Shown piece by piece: positions 6,914 to 14,385 of a DNA stretch of 14,385 bases; position 1 is the first letter of the stretch, and every line of letters starts with the position of its first letter. The DNA comes from Sphingomonadaceae bacterium (GTDB lineage: Bacteria; Pseudomonadota; Alphaproteobacteria; Sphingomonadales; Sphingomonadaceae): positions 1-14,385 of the forward strand of contig JACDGO010000017.1 in NCBI GenBank assembly GCA_013821585.1. Reading direction: 5' to 3'. The position numbers and the translations under genes are program-made. The notes under the pieces were generated by a model. That model saw nothing but the letters and a program-made list of their open reading frames with translations, was not told where the DNA came from and did no database searches.

Positions 6914-7714
6914 TCAATTCTCCACGGCGGCTCCGAGATCCGGAATAGTCACGGATACGCGCCGGTCATGTCCCGCGCGTTGTGGCGAGGTGTCTCGCCC
7001 CTTCGCCCGGTAGATGACGAGACTGTCGAAGTCATTATCGAACGGCTGGACGAGGCGCTCGTCGGGATGAAAACTCACGCACTCGGCGTAAAAGCGTTCT
7101 AGCGCCGGAGCCCGATCGAACCGCGCGAAATGCACTGGATTGTAATAGATCAGGAAGAGGCTTTGCGAACGGTTTTTTGCGAGCCATTGGTCGATGGACG
7201 CGATCAACCGATCGATAAGGGCTCCGCGAAAGCTGTTGTAGAGGAACAGGACCAAATTCTCCGCGCCATAGGACGCGATGTCGGTCGCATCGGCCTCGAT
7301 CACCTCGATCGAAGCGCGGCCGGGGAAATTGGCGCGTATGATGCCCGCGTTCGACCGCGCGATGCGCAAGAGCACCGGGGCAATCTCTATGCCGACGATC
7401 CTGCGGAACGGGTATTCCGACGCGACGGCCAAGGTGCGGCCCTTGCCGCAGCCGAGATCGACGAACGTCTTTTCGCCAAGGTCCGGAATATGGTCGAGCG
7501 CCGCGCGAACGATGCTCGGCTGCGATCCCACATAGCCGACGTTGTTGGTGTCGATCTTCGCATCGCCCGTCGCGAGCTTGCCGATCCGGACATAACTCGA
7601 TGTCTCTATGCCATAGAGGCGATCGACAGGCGCGGTTCTCCAATGCTTGAACGGCAACTGCCCGCGCGCGAGCGACCGCAATGCTTTGGCCAGACGCGAC
7701 GCCAGACCGCTCAT
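6914..7714 (-). CDS. Class I SAM-dependent methyltransferase, substrate unknown
   Basis: The 266-residue product has the Rossmann SAM-binding signature: motif I VDLGCGKG (85-92), an acidic residue ending strand 2 (Glu110 in IVGIEI), EADAT at 140-144, and a motif IV-like LFLYNSF at 156-162, where relatives often have YNPF. The final strands include LFLIYYNP (187-193). A basic N-terminus (RLAKALRSLARG) precedes it. Start ATG 7714 is preferred: an upstream TTG at 7789 would add 25 residues of weaker codon character. By hand count, two 60-base lines in the gene (7141-7260) have about 48-53% G+C, against about 75% in one gatA line, so the gene may be acquired. It sits 78 bases after gatA and 92 before gatB, an unusual place. 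The acceptor (RNA, protein or small molecule) cannot be told. Confidence 0.88.
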   Translation of the reverse strand: MSGLASRLAKALRSLARGQLPFKHWRTAPVDRLYGIETSSYVRIGKLATGDAKIDTNNVGYVGSQPSIVRAALDHIPDLGEKTFVDLGCGKGRTLAVASEYPFRRIVGIEIAPVLLRIARSNAGIIRANFPGRASIEVIEADATDIASYGAENLVLFLYNSFRGALIDRLIASIDQWLAKNRSQSLFLIYYNPVHFARFDRAPALERFYAECVSFHPDERLVQPFDNDFDSLVIYRAKGRDTSPQRAGHDRRVSVTIPDLGAAVEN

Positions 7715-7792
7715 ACGCAATCGTCGCCCATGTTCGTCACTCCCCCAAAACCGGAACGCTCGAGCTCCGCGCCGGACTAATACCGTCAATAC

Positions 7793-9274
7793 TCACCACC
7801 ACGCCTCCGGCCGCGCGGTGAAGCCCGCGCTCTCCTCGATCGCCAGGCACGCGTCGAACACGCCCTGCTCGTCAAACGCCTTGCCGATGATTTGAAGGCC
7901 GAGCGGCAGGCCGCTCGCGTCGATGCCGCCCGGCACCGACATCGCGGGCAGGCCCGCGAGCGAACTCGGCACGGTGAAGACGTCGTTCAGATACATCGCG
8001 AGCGGGTCGTCGCTCTTCTCGCCCAGCGCGAACGCCGCGCTCGGCGCGGTCGGGGTGAGGAGCAGGTCGCACCGTTCCCACGCCCGCTCGAAATCGCCCG
8101 CGATCAGCGCGCGGACCTTTTGCGCCTGCGTGTAATAGGCGTCGTAGAAACCGGCCGAGAGCACATAGGTGCCGATCATCACGCGCCGCTTCACTTCCGG
8201 CCCGAAGCCCGCCGCGCGGGTCGCCGCATACATGTCCTGCAAGCCCGCCCCCTCGGGCAGGTCGCGCAGACCGTAGCGAACGCCGTCGTAGCGCGCGAGG
8301 TTCGACGACGCCTCGGCAGGCGCGATGATGTAGTAAGCGGGAAGCGCGTATTTGGTGTGCGGCAGCGAGATCTCGACCACTTCGGCGCCCGCGTCCTTCA
8401 CCCAGGCGATGCCCAGTTCCCACAGCGCGTCGATCTCGGCGGGCATGTCGTCGACGCGGTATTCCTTCGGAACGCCGATGCGCTTGCCCCTGAGGTTGCC
8501 CGACAACGCCTTTTCCCAATCGGGCACGGGCAGGTCGAGCGAGGTCGCGTCCTTCGGATCGAATCCCGCCATTGCCCCCAGCATGATTGCGCAGTCGCGT
8601 GTGTCGCGCGCCATCGCGCCCGCCTGGTCGAGCGACGAGGCAAAGGCGACGATTCCCCAGCGCGAGCAGCGGCCATAGGTCGGCTTGACGCCCGCGATGC
8701 CGGTGAAAGACGCGGGCTGGCGGATCGAACCGCCGGTGTCGGTCCCCGTCGCGCCCGGGCACAGCCGCGCGGAGACCGCCGCCGAGCTTCCGCCCGATGA
8801 GCCGCCGGGCGCGAGCGGGGCGTTGCCCCCGTCCTTGCGCCGCCAAGGCGAGATCACGTCGCCGAACGCGCTCGTCTCGTTCGACGATCCCATCGCGAAC
8901 TGGTCCATGTTGAGCTTGCCGAGCATCCCGGCGCCCGCCGCCCACAATTTCGCGGTCACGGTCGAATCATAGGTCGGCGTGAAGCCCTCGAGGATGTGGC
9001 TGCCCGCCGTCGCCGGCACGCCGGCCGTGCAGAACAGATCCTTGACGCCGAGCGGAACGCCCGACAGCGGCTTCAGATCGCCCGATTTCCGGTCGGCGTC
9101 GGCCACGTCCGCCGCCGCCAGCGCATGCCCCGGCGTCTCGACCAGCACCGCGTTCAGCCCCTTCGCCGCGCTCACCTTCGCGACGAACGCCTCCGCCACC
9201 TCGCGCGCGCCGAACGCGCCGTCGCGAACCCCGTCGCGGATCGCCGCGATGCCGAGGTTGGTGAGGTCGGTCAC
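7793..9274 (-). CDS. gatA: Asp/Glu-tRNA amidotransferase subunit A (glutaminase)
   Basis: GatA hydrolyses glutamine and channels ammonia to GatB. The 493-residue product has the amidase-signature fold with its Lys/cis-Ser/Ser triad: Lys78 in LGVKDL, Ser159 in PGGSSGGSS (156-164), and Ser183, the nucleophile, in TGGSIRQPA (180-188); the 24-residue spacing of the two serines matches the family. [18 protein letters not shown] (121-138) is typical of GatA. A short insertion (RRKDGGN near 145-151) lies before the Gly/Ser loop. The start is GTG at 9274, the first codon of the conserved TDLTNLGI; a strong Shine-Dalgarno is not obvious. The gene follows gatC after 97 bases that contain a palindromic repeat. 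Identification is secure. Confidence 0.98.
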   Translation of the reverse strand: MTDLTNLGIAAIRDGVRDGAFGAREVAEAFVAKVSAAKGLNAVLVETPGHALAAADVADADRKSGDLKPLSGVPLGVKDLFCTAGVPATAGSHILEGFTPTYDSTVTAKLWAAGAGMLGKLNMDQFAMGSSNETSAFGDVISPWRRKDGGNAPLAPGGSSGGSSAAVSARLCPGATGTDTGGSIRQPASFTGIAGVKPTYGRCSRWGIVAFASSLDQAGAMARDTRDCAIMLGAMAGFDPKDATSLDLPVPDWEKALSGNLRGKRIGVPKEYRVDDMPAEIDALWELGIAWVKDAGAEVVEISLPHTKYALPAYYIIAPAEASSNLARYDGVRYGLRDLPEGAGLQDMYAATRAAGFGPEVKRRVMIGTYVLSAGFYDAYYTQAQKVRALIAGDFERAWERCDLLLTPTAPSAAFALGEKSDDPLAMYLNDVFTVPSSLAGLPAMSVPGGIDASGLPLGLQIIGKAFDEQGVFDACLAIEESAGFTARPEAWW

Positions 9275-9283
9275 ACGCCCACC

Positions 9284-9362
9284 CCGTCATTCCCGCGAAG
9301 GCGGGAATCCATACCGAGGAAAGGCCGGGAATTATGGATCCCCGCCTTCGCGGGGATGACGG
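9284..9362. repeat. Imperfect 29-base inverted repeat, REP/MITE-like, between gatC and gatA
   Basis: Left arm 9284-9312 and right arm 9334-9362 are reverse complements with two mismatches, separated by 21 bases. Each arm also folds on its own: TTCCCGC GAAG GCGGGAA on the left and CCCCGC CTTC GCGGGG on the right. The two differences between arms are compensating (a T and A on the left, a C and G in the matching places), as if each hairpin is conserved by pairing. The core GTCATTCCCGCGAAGGCGGG is a type of dispersed intergenic palindrome common in proteobacteria. It fills nearly all the gatC-gatA gap and could act as an attenuator or mRNA processing site; no U-run for a classical terminator follows. 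Confidence 0.88.
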
Positions 9363-9371
9363 TGGAGGGGA

Positions 9372-9659
9372 TCATTCGATCACCTTGGGCACGCCGAAAA
9401 ACCCATGCTCAGCCGCCGGCGCGTTCGCGAGCACCTGGTCCCTGATCCCCCCGTCCGTCACCACATCCTCACGCAGGCGCAGCGCGTTCGGGATCACCGC
9501 CGTCATCGGCTCCACGCCCGACACGTCGACCTCGCCCAGTTGCTCGATCCATGTCAGGATGTTGTTGAGCTCGGGCACCATCGCCTCGATCTCGGCGTCG
9601 CTCACGGCGATGCGCGCGAGCGAGGCGATCTTGCGGACGGTTGCGCTATCGACGGACAT
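9372..9659 (-). CDS. gatC: Asp/Glu-tRNA amidotransferase subunit C
   Basis: GatC is the small belt subunit that wraps GatA and GatB and stabilises the complex. The 95-residue product begins [17 protein letters not shown], the normal GatC start, and continues with the helix [13 protein letters not shown] (about 30-42) and the conserved VDVSGVEPM (residues 45-53). The length fits the family. An upstream in-frame start adding seven residues (9680) is not needed. The gene lies 55 bases from the divergent DUF3089 gene, so both promoters must sit in that gap. The weak hexamers TTGAAA/TAGCCG are noted under rejected items. gatA follows 97 bases later, after a palindromic repeat. Confidence 0.95.
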   Translation of the reverse strand: MSVDSATVRKIASLARIAVSDAEIEAMVPELNNILTWIEQLGEVDVSGVEPMTAVIPNALRLREDVVTDGGIRDQVLANAPAAEHGFFGVPKVIE

Positions 9660-9714
9660 GGGCCGCGCGGCTACCAGCACGGGCCGCCCCTTTCAACACG
9701 GGAAGCCGCCGGAA

Positions 9715-10830
9715 TTGGCCCGCAAGTTTCTTTACCTGATCGCCTTCCTTATCGTCCTCGCGATCGCGGGGCTCGTCGCCTATCGGCTGTTCGGCGTGCA
9801 GCTGATGCGCCTCGCGATGGTGCCGGGCGCGCCCTTCGCCGAACAGCGGCCGATGCCCGCCAACGAATGGGCGAAGCGCGCGATGTGGCACGCGCGCCCC
9901 GACATCCCCGGCAATCCCGCGCTGTGGCTGCCGCGCGGCTACCCTGCGGATACGTCCCCGCACGGCGACGCGGCGGTGTTCTTCATCCATCCGACCAGCT
10001 TCCTCGACCGCTCGGCGTGGAACGCATCGCTCGACGACGAAACCTCGAACGAACGCGCGCGGCTGTTCATTCGCGGTCAAGCGAGCGTCTTCAACCACGC
10101 AGGAGAAGTGTGGGCGCCCAAATACCGTCAGGCGACCTTCGGCGCGTTCCTGACCGGGCGGCGCGAGGCGCGGCTGGCGCTCGACGCGGCGTTCCGCGAT
10201 GTCGACGCCGCGTGGAGCGAATTCCTCGCGAGTATTCCGCCCGGCCAGCCGATCATCATCGCCGGGCACAGCCAGGGCGCGCTTCACCTCGTCCGGCTGC
10301 TCCACGAGCGTATCGCCGGGCGGCCGGTCGCGCGGCGGATCGTCGCCGCCTATGTGATCGGCTGGCCGGTCTCGGTCGAGGCCGACCTTCCCGCGCTCGG
10401 CCTTCCCGCCTGCGCGAAGCCCGATCAGGCGCGCTGCATCCTATCGTGGCAAAGCTTCGCCGAGCCCGCCGATCCGTCGCAGATCACCGACACCTTTGAC
10501 GCCACCGCCGGCCTCACTGCCAAGCCGCGGCGCGGGACGCATCTGCTCTGCACCAATCCGCTGACGGGCGCGCGAGGCGGCGCGGCGCCTGCGCGCGCGA
10601 ACCTCGGCGCGGTCGTCGCCGACTCCGATCTCAAAAACGGCACGCTTCAGGTGGGGACGATCCCGGCGCGCTGCGATCCGCGCGGCTTCCTCCTGATCGG
10701 CGCGCCGCCTTCGGGCTTTGGCGCCTATGTCCTTCCCGGCAACAACTATCATGTGTTCGACTACAGCCTGTTCTGGTCGAACATCCGCGCCGACGCCGCG
10801 CGCCGCCTCGCGGCGTTCGAAAAGCGATGA
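9715..10830 (+). CDS. DUF3089 alpha/beta-hydrolase-like membrane-anchored protein
   Basis: The start is TTG at 9715, with GGAAG nine bases upstream; earlier in-frame starts (ATG at 9658 or 9334) run into the gatC promoter and the antisense of gatC. The 371-residue product has one N-terminal membrane segment (about 4-24), then a hydrolase domain with the nucleophile elbow GHSQG at 184-188 (Ser186), preceded by PIIIA, as in DUF3089. A late [12 protein letters not shown] supplies a plausible catalytic His, and HPTSF at 92-96 is typical of the family. Substrates are unknown in the family; a serine esterase/lipase-like activity is inferred. Its TGA overlaps the ATG of ruvX (ATGA), so the two are probably co-translated. 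Confidence 0.88.
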   Translation: MARKFLYLIAFLIVLAIAGLVAYRLFGVQLMRLAMVPGAPFAEQRPMPANEWAKRAMWHARPDIPGNPALWLPRGYPADTSPHGDAAVFFIHPTSFLDRSAWNASLDDETSNERARLFIRGQASVFNHAGEVWAPKYRQATFGAFLTGRREARLALDAAFRDVDAAWSEFLASIPPGQPIIIAGHSQGALHLVRLLHERIAGRPVARRIVAAYVIGWPVSVEADLPALGLPACAKPDQARCILSWQSFAEPADPSQITDTFDATAGLTAKPRRGTHLLCTNPLTGARGGAAPARANLGAVVADSDLKNGTLQVGTIPARCDPRGFLLIGAPPSGFGAYVLPGNNYHVFDYSLFWSNIRADAARRLAAFEKR

Positions 10831-11276
10831 TCGAAGCGTTCCGCGCCGCCCTCCCCGAACGCGGCCGTCTCCTTGGGCTGGACGTCGGCACGAAGACGAT
10901 GGGCACCGCGCTCTGCGACGCGAACTGGACGATCGCGAGTCCCGCAAAGCTCATTCACCGCAAGAAGTTCGCATCCGATCTCTCTGAACTGAAATCTCTT
11001 GTATCACGAGAATCGATCAAGGGCCTGGTCGTCGGCCTTCCCCTCAACCTCGACGGCACCGACTCCCCCCGAACCCAGTCGATCCGCGCCTTCGCCCGCA
11101 ACCTTGCTGCGATTCTACTTCCTGTACTTCTCTGGGACGAACGCTGGTCGACCGCCGCGGTCGAGCGCCAGATGATCGCCGCCGACATCAGCCGCGCCAA
11201 GCGCGCCGAGCGCGTCGACAGCGCCGCCGCCGCCTATATCCTCCAAGGCGCGATCGATCGGCTTGCCAGCGCCTGA
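10827..11276 (+). CDS. ruvX: RuvX/YqgF-type Holliday-junction resolvase-like nuclease
   Basis: The 149-residue product is an RNase H-fold nuclease of the YqgF (RuvX) family, reported to act on Holliday junctions and in 16S rRNA 5'-end maturation. Expected acidic residues are present: Asp19 in [14 protein letters not shown] (Asp104-Glu105) and Asp131 near the end. [12 protein letters not shown] at 66-77 is the signature middle strand and loop. Length agrees with the family (about 140-150). The ATG at 10827 overlaps the end of the DUF3089 gene by 4 bases; pyrB follows after 24 bases. Confidence 0.94.
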   Translation: MIEAFRAALPERGRLLGLDVGTKTMGTALCDANWTIASPAKLIHRKKFASDLSELKSLVSRESIKGLVVGLPLNLDGTDSPRTQSIRAFARNLAAILLPVLLWDERWSTAAVERQMIAADISRAKRAERVDSAAAAYILQGAIDRLASA

Positions 11277-11300
11277 GCGCCGCCCTAAGCTGGCGCTTTA

Positions 11301-12239
11301 GTGACATCGCCGCCGCCTTTTCCGCACCGGGACTTGACCGGCATCGCGGGCTTGCAGCCGCACGAGATATCGTTCCTGCTCGACCAGGCCGACCATTGGG
11401 TCGAGCACAATCGCCAGCATCGCGCGTCGGACAACCGCCTCGCCGGCCTCACCCAGATCAACGCCTTCTTCGAGAATTCGACGCGCACGCTGCTGAGCTT
11501 CGAGATCGCGGGCAAGCGCCTCGGGGCGGACGTCGTCAACATGCACGCCGCGCAATCGAGCGTGAAGAAGGGAGAGACGCTGATCGACACGGCGATCACG
11601 CTCAATGCGATGCGCGCGGATGTGCTCGTCATCCGCCACGCATCGAGCGGAGCCGTCGCGCTGATCGCCGACAAGGTCGACTGCCCGGTGCTCAACGCGG
11701 GCGACGGCAGCCACGAGCACCCGACGCAGGCGCTGCTCGACGCGCTGACCATACGCCGAAGGTTGGGACGGATCGCCGGCGTGCGCATCGCGATCTGCGG
11801 CGACGTGCTGCACAGCCGCGTCGCGCGATCGAACATCCTCGCGTTAACCGCGCTCGCCGCCGAGATCCGCGTGGTGGCTCCTGTAACGCTGATGCCGCCC
11901 GCGATCGAGGCGCTCGGCGTGAGGCCGTTCACCGATATGGACGAAGGACTGGACGGCTGCGACGTCGTGATGATGCTGCGCCTCCAGACCGAGCGGATGG
12001 AGGGCGCGTTCGTGCCTTCGACGCGCGAATATCATTTGCTTTACGGCCTCACCGCCGAAAGGCTGGCCAGGGCCGCGCCTGACGCCCTGGTAATGCACCC
12101 CGGGCCGATGAACCGCGGCGTCGAGATTTCGAGCGCGATCGCCGATCACCCGACCCGTTCGCTCATCGCCGAACAGGTCGAAATGGGCGTCGCGGTGCGC
12201 ATGGCGTGCCTCGACGTGCTGACGCGGGGGCGGCGATGA
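11301..12239 (+). CDS. pyrB: Aspartate carbamoyltransferase catalytic subunit
   Basis: PyrB condenses carbamoyl phosphate and aspartate to N-carbamoyl-aspartate, the first committed step of pyrimidine synthesis. The 312-residue product shows the carbamoyl-phosphate loop FFENSTRT (56-63), the mobile loop SVKKGET (87-93) with Lys90, [12 protein letters not shown] (138-149), HSR at 171-173, MLRLQTER at 225-232, and HPGPMNRG at 266-273. The start is GTG at 11301, 24 bases after ruvX. ATGA overlap with the following pseudo-dihydroorotase gene supports coupled translation and a complex between the products, as described for pseudomonad PyrB-PyrC'. No PyrI regulatory subunit gene is visible in the window. 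Confidence 0.97.
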   Translation: MTSPPPFPHRDLTGIAGLQPHEISFLLDQADHWVEHNRQHRASDNRLAGLTQINAFFENSTRTLLSFEIAGKRLGADVVNMHAAQSSVKKGETLIDTAITLNAMRADVLVIRHASSGAVALIADKVDCPVLNAGDGSHEHPTQALLDALTIRRRLGRIAGVRIAICGDVLHSRVARSNILALTALAAEIRVVAPVTLMPPAIEALGVRPFTDMDEGLDGCDVVMMLRLQTERMEGAFVPSTREYHLLYGLTAERLARAAPDALVMHPGPMNRGVEISSAIADHPTRSLIAEQVEMGVAVRMACLDVLTRGRR

Positions 12240-13429
12240 AAACCGCGATCACCGGCGGCAGCGTGGATGTCCTGATCGACGGTGACACTATCGCCGCCAC
12301 AGGCAATTTCGAGCTTCCCGCCGATGCCGAGCTCATCGACGCGACCGGTCTGCACGTCATGCCCGGCCTCATCGACCTCGGCGTCTTCGCGGTCGAGGCC
12401 GACGCCTGTGCGGCCGGGGGCATCACGCGCGTCGCGCTGATGCCCGATCAGGCGCCGCCGCTGGACGACCCCGGCCTCGTCCAGCGTGCCGCGCTCGCCG
12501 CCAAGCCGCGCCTCTGGGTTCACCCGCTCGCCGCCGCGACGAAGGGGCTCGCCGGTTTGGAACTGGCCGAATATGCGCTGATGCGCCGTGCAGGCGCGAA
12601 GGCGGTCGCGACCGGGCGCGGCTGGATCGCCGATTCGGGCGTAATGTGCCGCGTGCTTGCCTATGCTGCTTCGCTTGGGCTGACGGTGATCGCGCACTCC
12701 GAAGACGCCGGGCTGGCGTACGGCGCGGTCGCCACCGAGGGCGCGACCGCGACGCTTCACGGCCTTTCCGCCGCGCCTGCCATCGCTGAAGCGATGGCGA
12801 TCGCGCGCGATCTCGCACTCGCCGGGGAGACCGGCGCGGCGATCCACTTCCGCCAGGTGACGACCACCGCCGGGTTCGACCTGATTCGCATGGCCAAGGC
12901 GCGCGGGCTTCGCGTTACTTGCGGGATCAGTCCCGCGCATTTACTGCTGTCGGATATCGCGATGAGCGACTTTCGTACCTTCGCACGCCTGTCACCGCCG
13001 CTTCGCAGCGAGCGCGACCGTCAGGCGGCGCGTGCCGCGCTTACCGACGGCACGATCGACGTCCTCTGCTCGAGCCATGATCCACGCGGTCCCGAGGCCA
13101 AGCGCCTGCCCTTCGCCGACGCCGAGCCGGGAGCCTCCGCTGCGGAAACACTGTTCACCTTGGGACTGGGATTGGTCCGCGACGGCGTCATGGACCTCGC
13201 ACGCCTGGCGACGCTGACCAGCGCCAATCCCGCGACGATCCTGGGCGTCGATGCGGGCAGGCTGGAGCCGGGGGCGCCCGCCGACCTGTGCCTCGTCGAT
13301 GTCGAAAAGCCGTGGGTGATCGATGGCGCGCGCTTCGCGTCCTCGGCGGGCAACACGCCGTTCCAGGGACTGCCGGTTCAGGGCCGCGCGGTCCGCACCC
13401 TTAAGGGCGGCCGCACGATATTCGGCTAG
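12236..13429 (+). CDS. Dihydroorotase-like protein lacking key active-site residues (non-catalytic PyrC' type)
   Basis: The 397-residue product aligns by eye with class I dihydroorotase but lacks most metal and catalytic residues. Where the enzyme has DxHxH at the first strand (PGLIDLHVHLRE), this protein has [12 protein letters not shown] (Gly49 and Phe51 at the His sites), and the following loop is shortened. The next His (the CHVST position) is Gln207, the catalytic Asp of TDHAPH is Ser280, and its last His is Arg284; His154 (IAHSED) remains. This fits the pseudo-dihydroorotases that scaffold aspartate transcarbamoylase. The ATG at 12236 overlaps pyrB (ATGA); a GTG ten codons upstream is inside pyrB. 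Its TAG shares CTAG with the convergent gene. An active pyrC must lie elsewhere in the genome. Confidence 0.9.
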   Translation: MKTAITGGSVDVLIDGDTIAATGNFELPADAELIDATGLHVMPGLIDLGVFAVEADACAAGGITRVALMPDQAPPLDDPGLVQRAALAAKPRLWVHPLAAATKGLAGLELAEYALMRRAGAKAVATGRGWIADSGVMCRVLAYAASLGLTVIAHSEDAGLAYGAVATEGATATLHGLSAAPAIAEAMAIARDLALAGETGAAIHFRQVTTTAGFDLIRMAKARGLRVTCGISPAHLLLSDIAMSDFRTFARLSPPLRSERDRQAARAALTDGTIDVLCSSHDPRGPEAKRLPFADAEPGASAAETLFTLGLGLVRDGVMDLARLATLTSANPATILGVDAGRLEPGAPADLCLVDVEKPWVIDGARFASSAGNTPFQGLPVQGRAVRTLKGGRTIFG

Positions 13430-14385
13430 CGCGCGGCGAGGCGCTGATTCGGCATACCGCGCCGCACCCATTCGGCGGGCGCGTCGCCCGAAAGCGAGCG
13501 GACGAAACATGAGCCTCCGGCCTTCTGAATGCGCACGCAAAGACGCGTCGCCTCACCGCGTTCGGAAAAACCGCCGACCGACAGGCGAACAAAGCTGATG
13601 TTGCGCAGGCGAACACTGGCGTTCGCGGGCTCGAAACCGCCGAGGCCAAAGCGGCCCGCGTTGCGCTTCCACGCGTCCTGCGCCACGCCGGCGCTGGCGA
13701 ACGCGCCGAGCTGGACGACGTAGCGTCCGGCCTCGACCGTCCGGAAACGCGCGGCCGCGGCCGACGTCTGGACCGGGCGCGGCGTCGGCACGACCGCCTG
13801 CTTGAGCGGCTTCATGGGCGCGCGGATCGCCGGCGTCGGCTGGACGATCTCGCGCAATGCGGCGAACACGGTCAATGGTGCGGAGTGCGGAGACGGAGCG
13901 GGCACATGGAAGGCGGCCGGCGGCGTATCGACGATCATCGCGACATTGGCCGGCTGGACTGGGGCCGCGACGGGATCGGGGGAAGGGCCGGCGGGAACCG
14001 CGACGAGTGTCAGTGGTTTTCCGGCTGCCGTTGCGGCTACGGTCATATCCTGACTGGCGAGGGCAGTGGCGCCGCCCGCGGGATAGGCGGTCAGCGTCAC
14101 CGGCTCACTGGTCGTGGGAGCAGCCGATGCGGTCGCGACCGGCGCGCTCGCCGGACCCGCGAGCGCGAGCTGCGCCGGCTGGCCGCCGTCCTGCGCCGGC
14201 GTGACGCCAAGCAGCGACGCGACTTGGCTATAGGCGTTGGCGGGGCGCACGAAGCCCATCCATTCGATGATGCGCGCGTCGGCGTCGGCGGGCGACAAGT
14301 CCTGCACCGCCATCACCTTCGCGTTCATCCACTTGCCCTGAAGCGCATAGGCGAGCGCGAGGTTCTGACGGGTCTTGGCATCGAC
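13426..14385 (-). CDS. TPR and SPOR-domain protein, N-terminus outside window
   Basis: The frame is open to the right edge (319 visible residues), so the start lies beyond it. The first visible part, from KTRQNLALAYALQGKW, looks like a tetratricopeptide repeat, followed by an Ala/Pro/Thr-rich linker of about 130 residues without charge clusters. The C-terminal 100 residues form a SPOR domain: GRYVVQLGAFAS, then about 60 residues later GGSCFVRSL. SPOR domains bind glycan strands lacking stem peptides, typical at the division site, so a cell-envelope role is likely; Cys pair at the C-terminus (in RLCVR and GSCFV) may form a disulfide. The stop TAG overlaps the stop of the dihydroorotase-like gene on the other strand (shared CTAG at 13426-13429). 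The protein family is clear for the domains, but the specific gene is not named. Confidence 0.88.
   Translation of the reverse strand, partial: VDAKTRQNLALAYALQGKWMNAKVMAVQDLSPADADARIIEWMGFVRPANAYSQVASLLGVTPAQDGGQPAQLALAGPASAPVATASAAPTTSEPVTLTAYPAGGATALASQDMTVAATAAGKPLTLVAVPAGPSPDPVAAPVQPANVAMIVDTPPAAFHVPAPSPHSAPLTVFAALREIVQPTPAIRAPMKPLKQAVVPTPRPVQTSAAAARFRTVEAGRYVVQLGAFASAGVAQDAWKRNAGRFGLGGFEPANASVRLRNISFVRLSVGGFSERGEATRLCVRIQKAGGSCFVRSLSGDAPAEWVRRGMPNQRLAAR

Noticed and set aside
5988..7013. A 341-codon plus-strand frame opposite gatB and beyond
   Set aside because: It overlaps the motif-bearing gatB frame and has no motifs of its own.
7715..7789. A TTG start at 7789 for the methyltransferase
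   Set aside because: The extra 25 codons lack the normal third-position bias, and the sequence from ATG 7714 already gives a complete domain.
9668..9696. A possible gatC promoter, TTGAAA (9696-9691) and TAGCCG (9673-9668) with a 17-base spacer on the minus strand
   Set aside because: The -35 is good but the -10 matches the consensus poorly and would give an almost leaderless transcript; not reported as a feature.
9334..9714. Extended starts for the DUF3089 protein (ATG 9334 or 9658)
   Set aside because: They would translate the antisense of gatC and the repeat, and precede the typical membrane-segment start [12 protein letters not shown] 9715 has a Shine-Dalgarno at correct spacing.
12206..12235. 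GTG start at 12206 for the dihydroorotase-like gene
   Set aside because: It adds ten residues lying inside the pyrB coding sequence, and the ATGA-coupled ATG at 12236 gives the normal N-terminus.

Overview
The window is GC-rich (mostly well above 60% G+C), densely packed bacterial chromosome with strong G/C bias at third codon positions. The gene content (a GatCAB amidotransferase, a long-tailed trigger factor, ruvX followed by pyrB and a degenerate dihydroorotase, a DUF3089 hydrolase, a TPR-SPOR protein) and the style of the proteins suggest an alphaproteobacterium of the Sphingomonadales, Sphingopyxis- or Sphingomonas-like. This is inferred from family knowledge; no database was searched.

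Layout. (1) 1-2036, minus strand: tRNA-Leu(UAG), then tig (trigger factor with a long Ala/Lys/Pro tail and a His/Cys knot), then the start of a family-2 glycosyltransferase cut by the left edge. (2) 2139-2264, plus strand: a 41-residue acidic, proline-rich microprotein with a near-perfect Shine-Dalgarno. (3) 2261-5364, minus strand: four predicted exported proteins, one an M48 zinc peptidase, joined by 4-base overlaps or a 10-base gap and following gatB directly. (4) 5361-9659, minus strand: gatC, gatA and gatB. They are interrupted by a palindromic REP/MITE-like repeat between gatC and gatA, and by a lower-GC SAM methyltransferase between gatA and gatB. (5) 9715-13429, plus strand: DUF3089 hydrolase, ruvX, pyrB and a dihydroorotase-like protein that has lost most metal ligands. 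(6) 13426-14385, minus strand: a TPR-SPOR protein cut by the right edge.

How they work together. GatCAB makes Gln-tRNA(Gln) and/or Asn-tRNA(Asn) by transamidation. Trigger factor receives nascent chains, and tRNA-Leu lies just upstream of it on the same strand. PyrB with its inactive dihydroorotase partner probably forms an aspartate transcarbamoylase holoenzyme for pyrimidine synthesis. RuvX belongs to the Holliday-junction resolvase/rRNA-processing family. The exported cluster behind gatB is the least understood part: one recognisable protease and three secreted proteins without a sure family.

No CRISPR array, phage, integron or insertion sequence was seen. The best leads are the exported M48 cluster, the apparent ATA start (or +1 shift) of its first gene overlapping the gatB stop, the microprotein, the trigger-factor tail and the dead dihydroorotase. 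No stretch longer than 300 bases lacks a gene.
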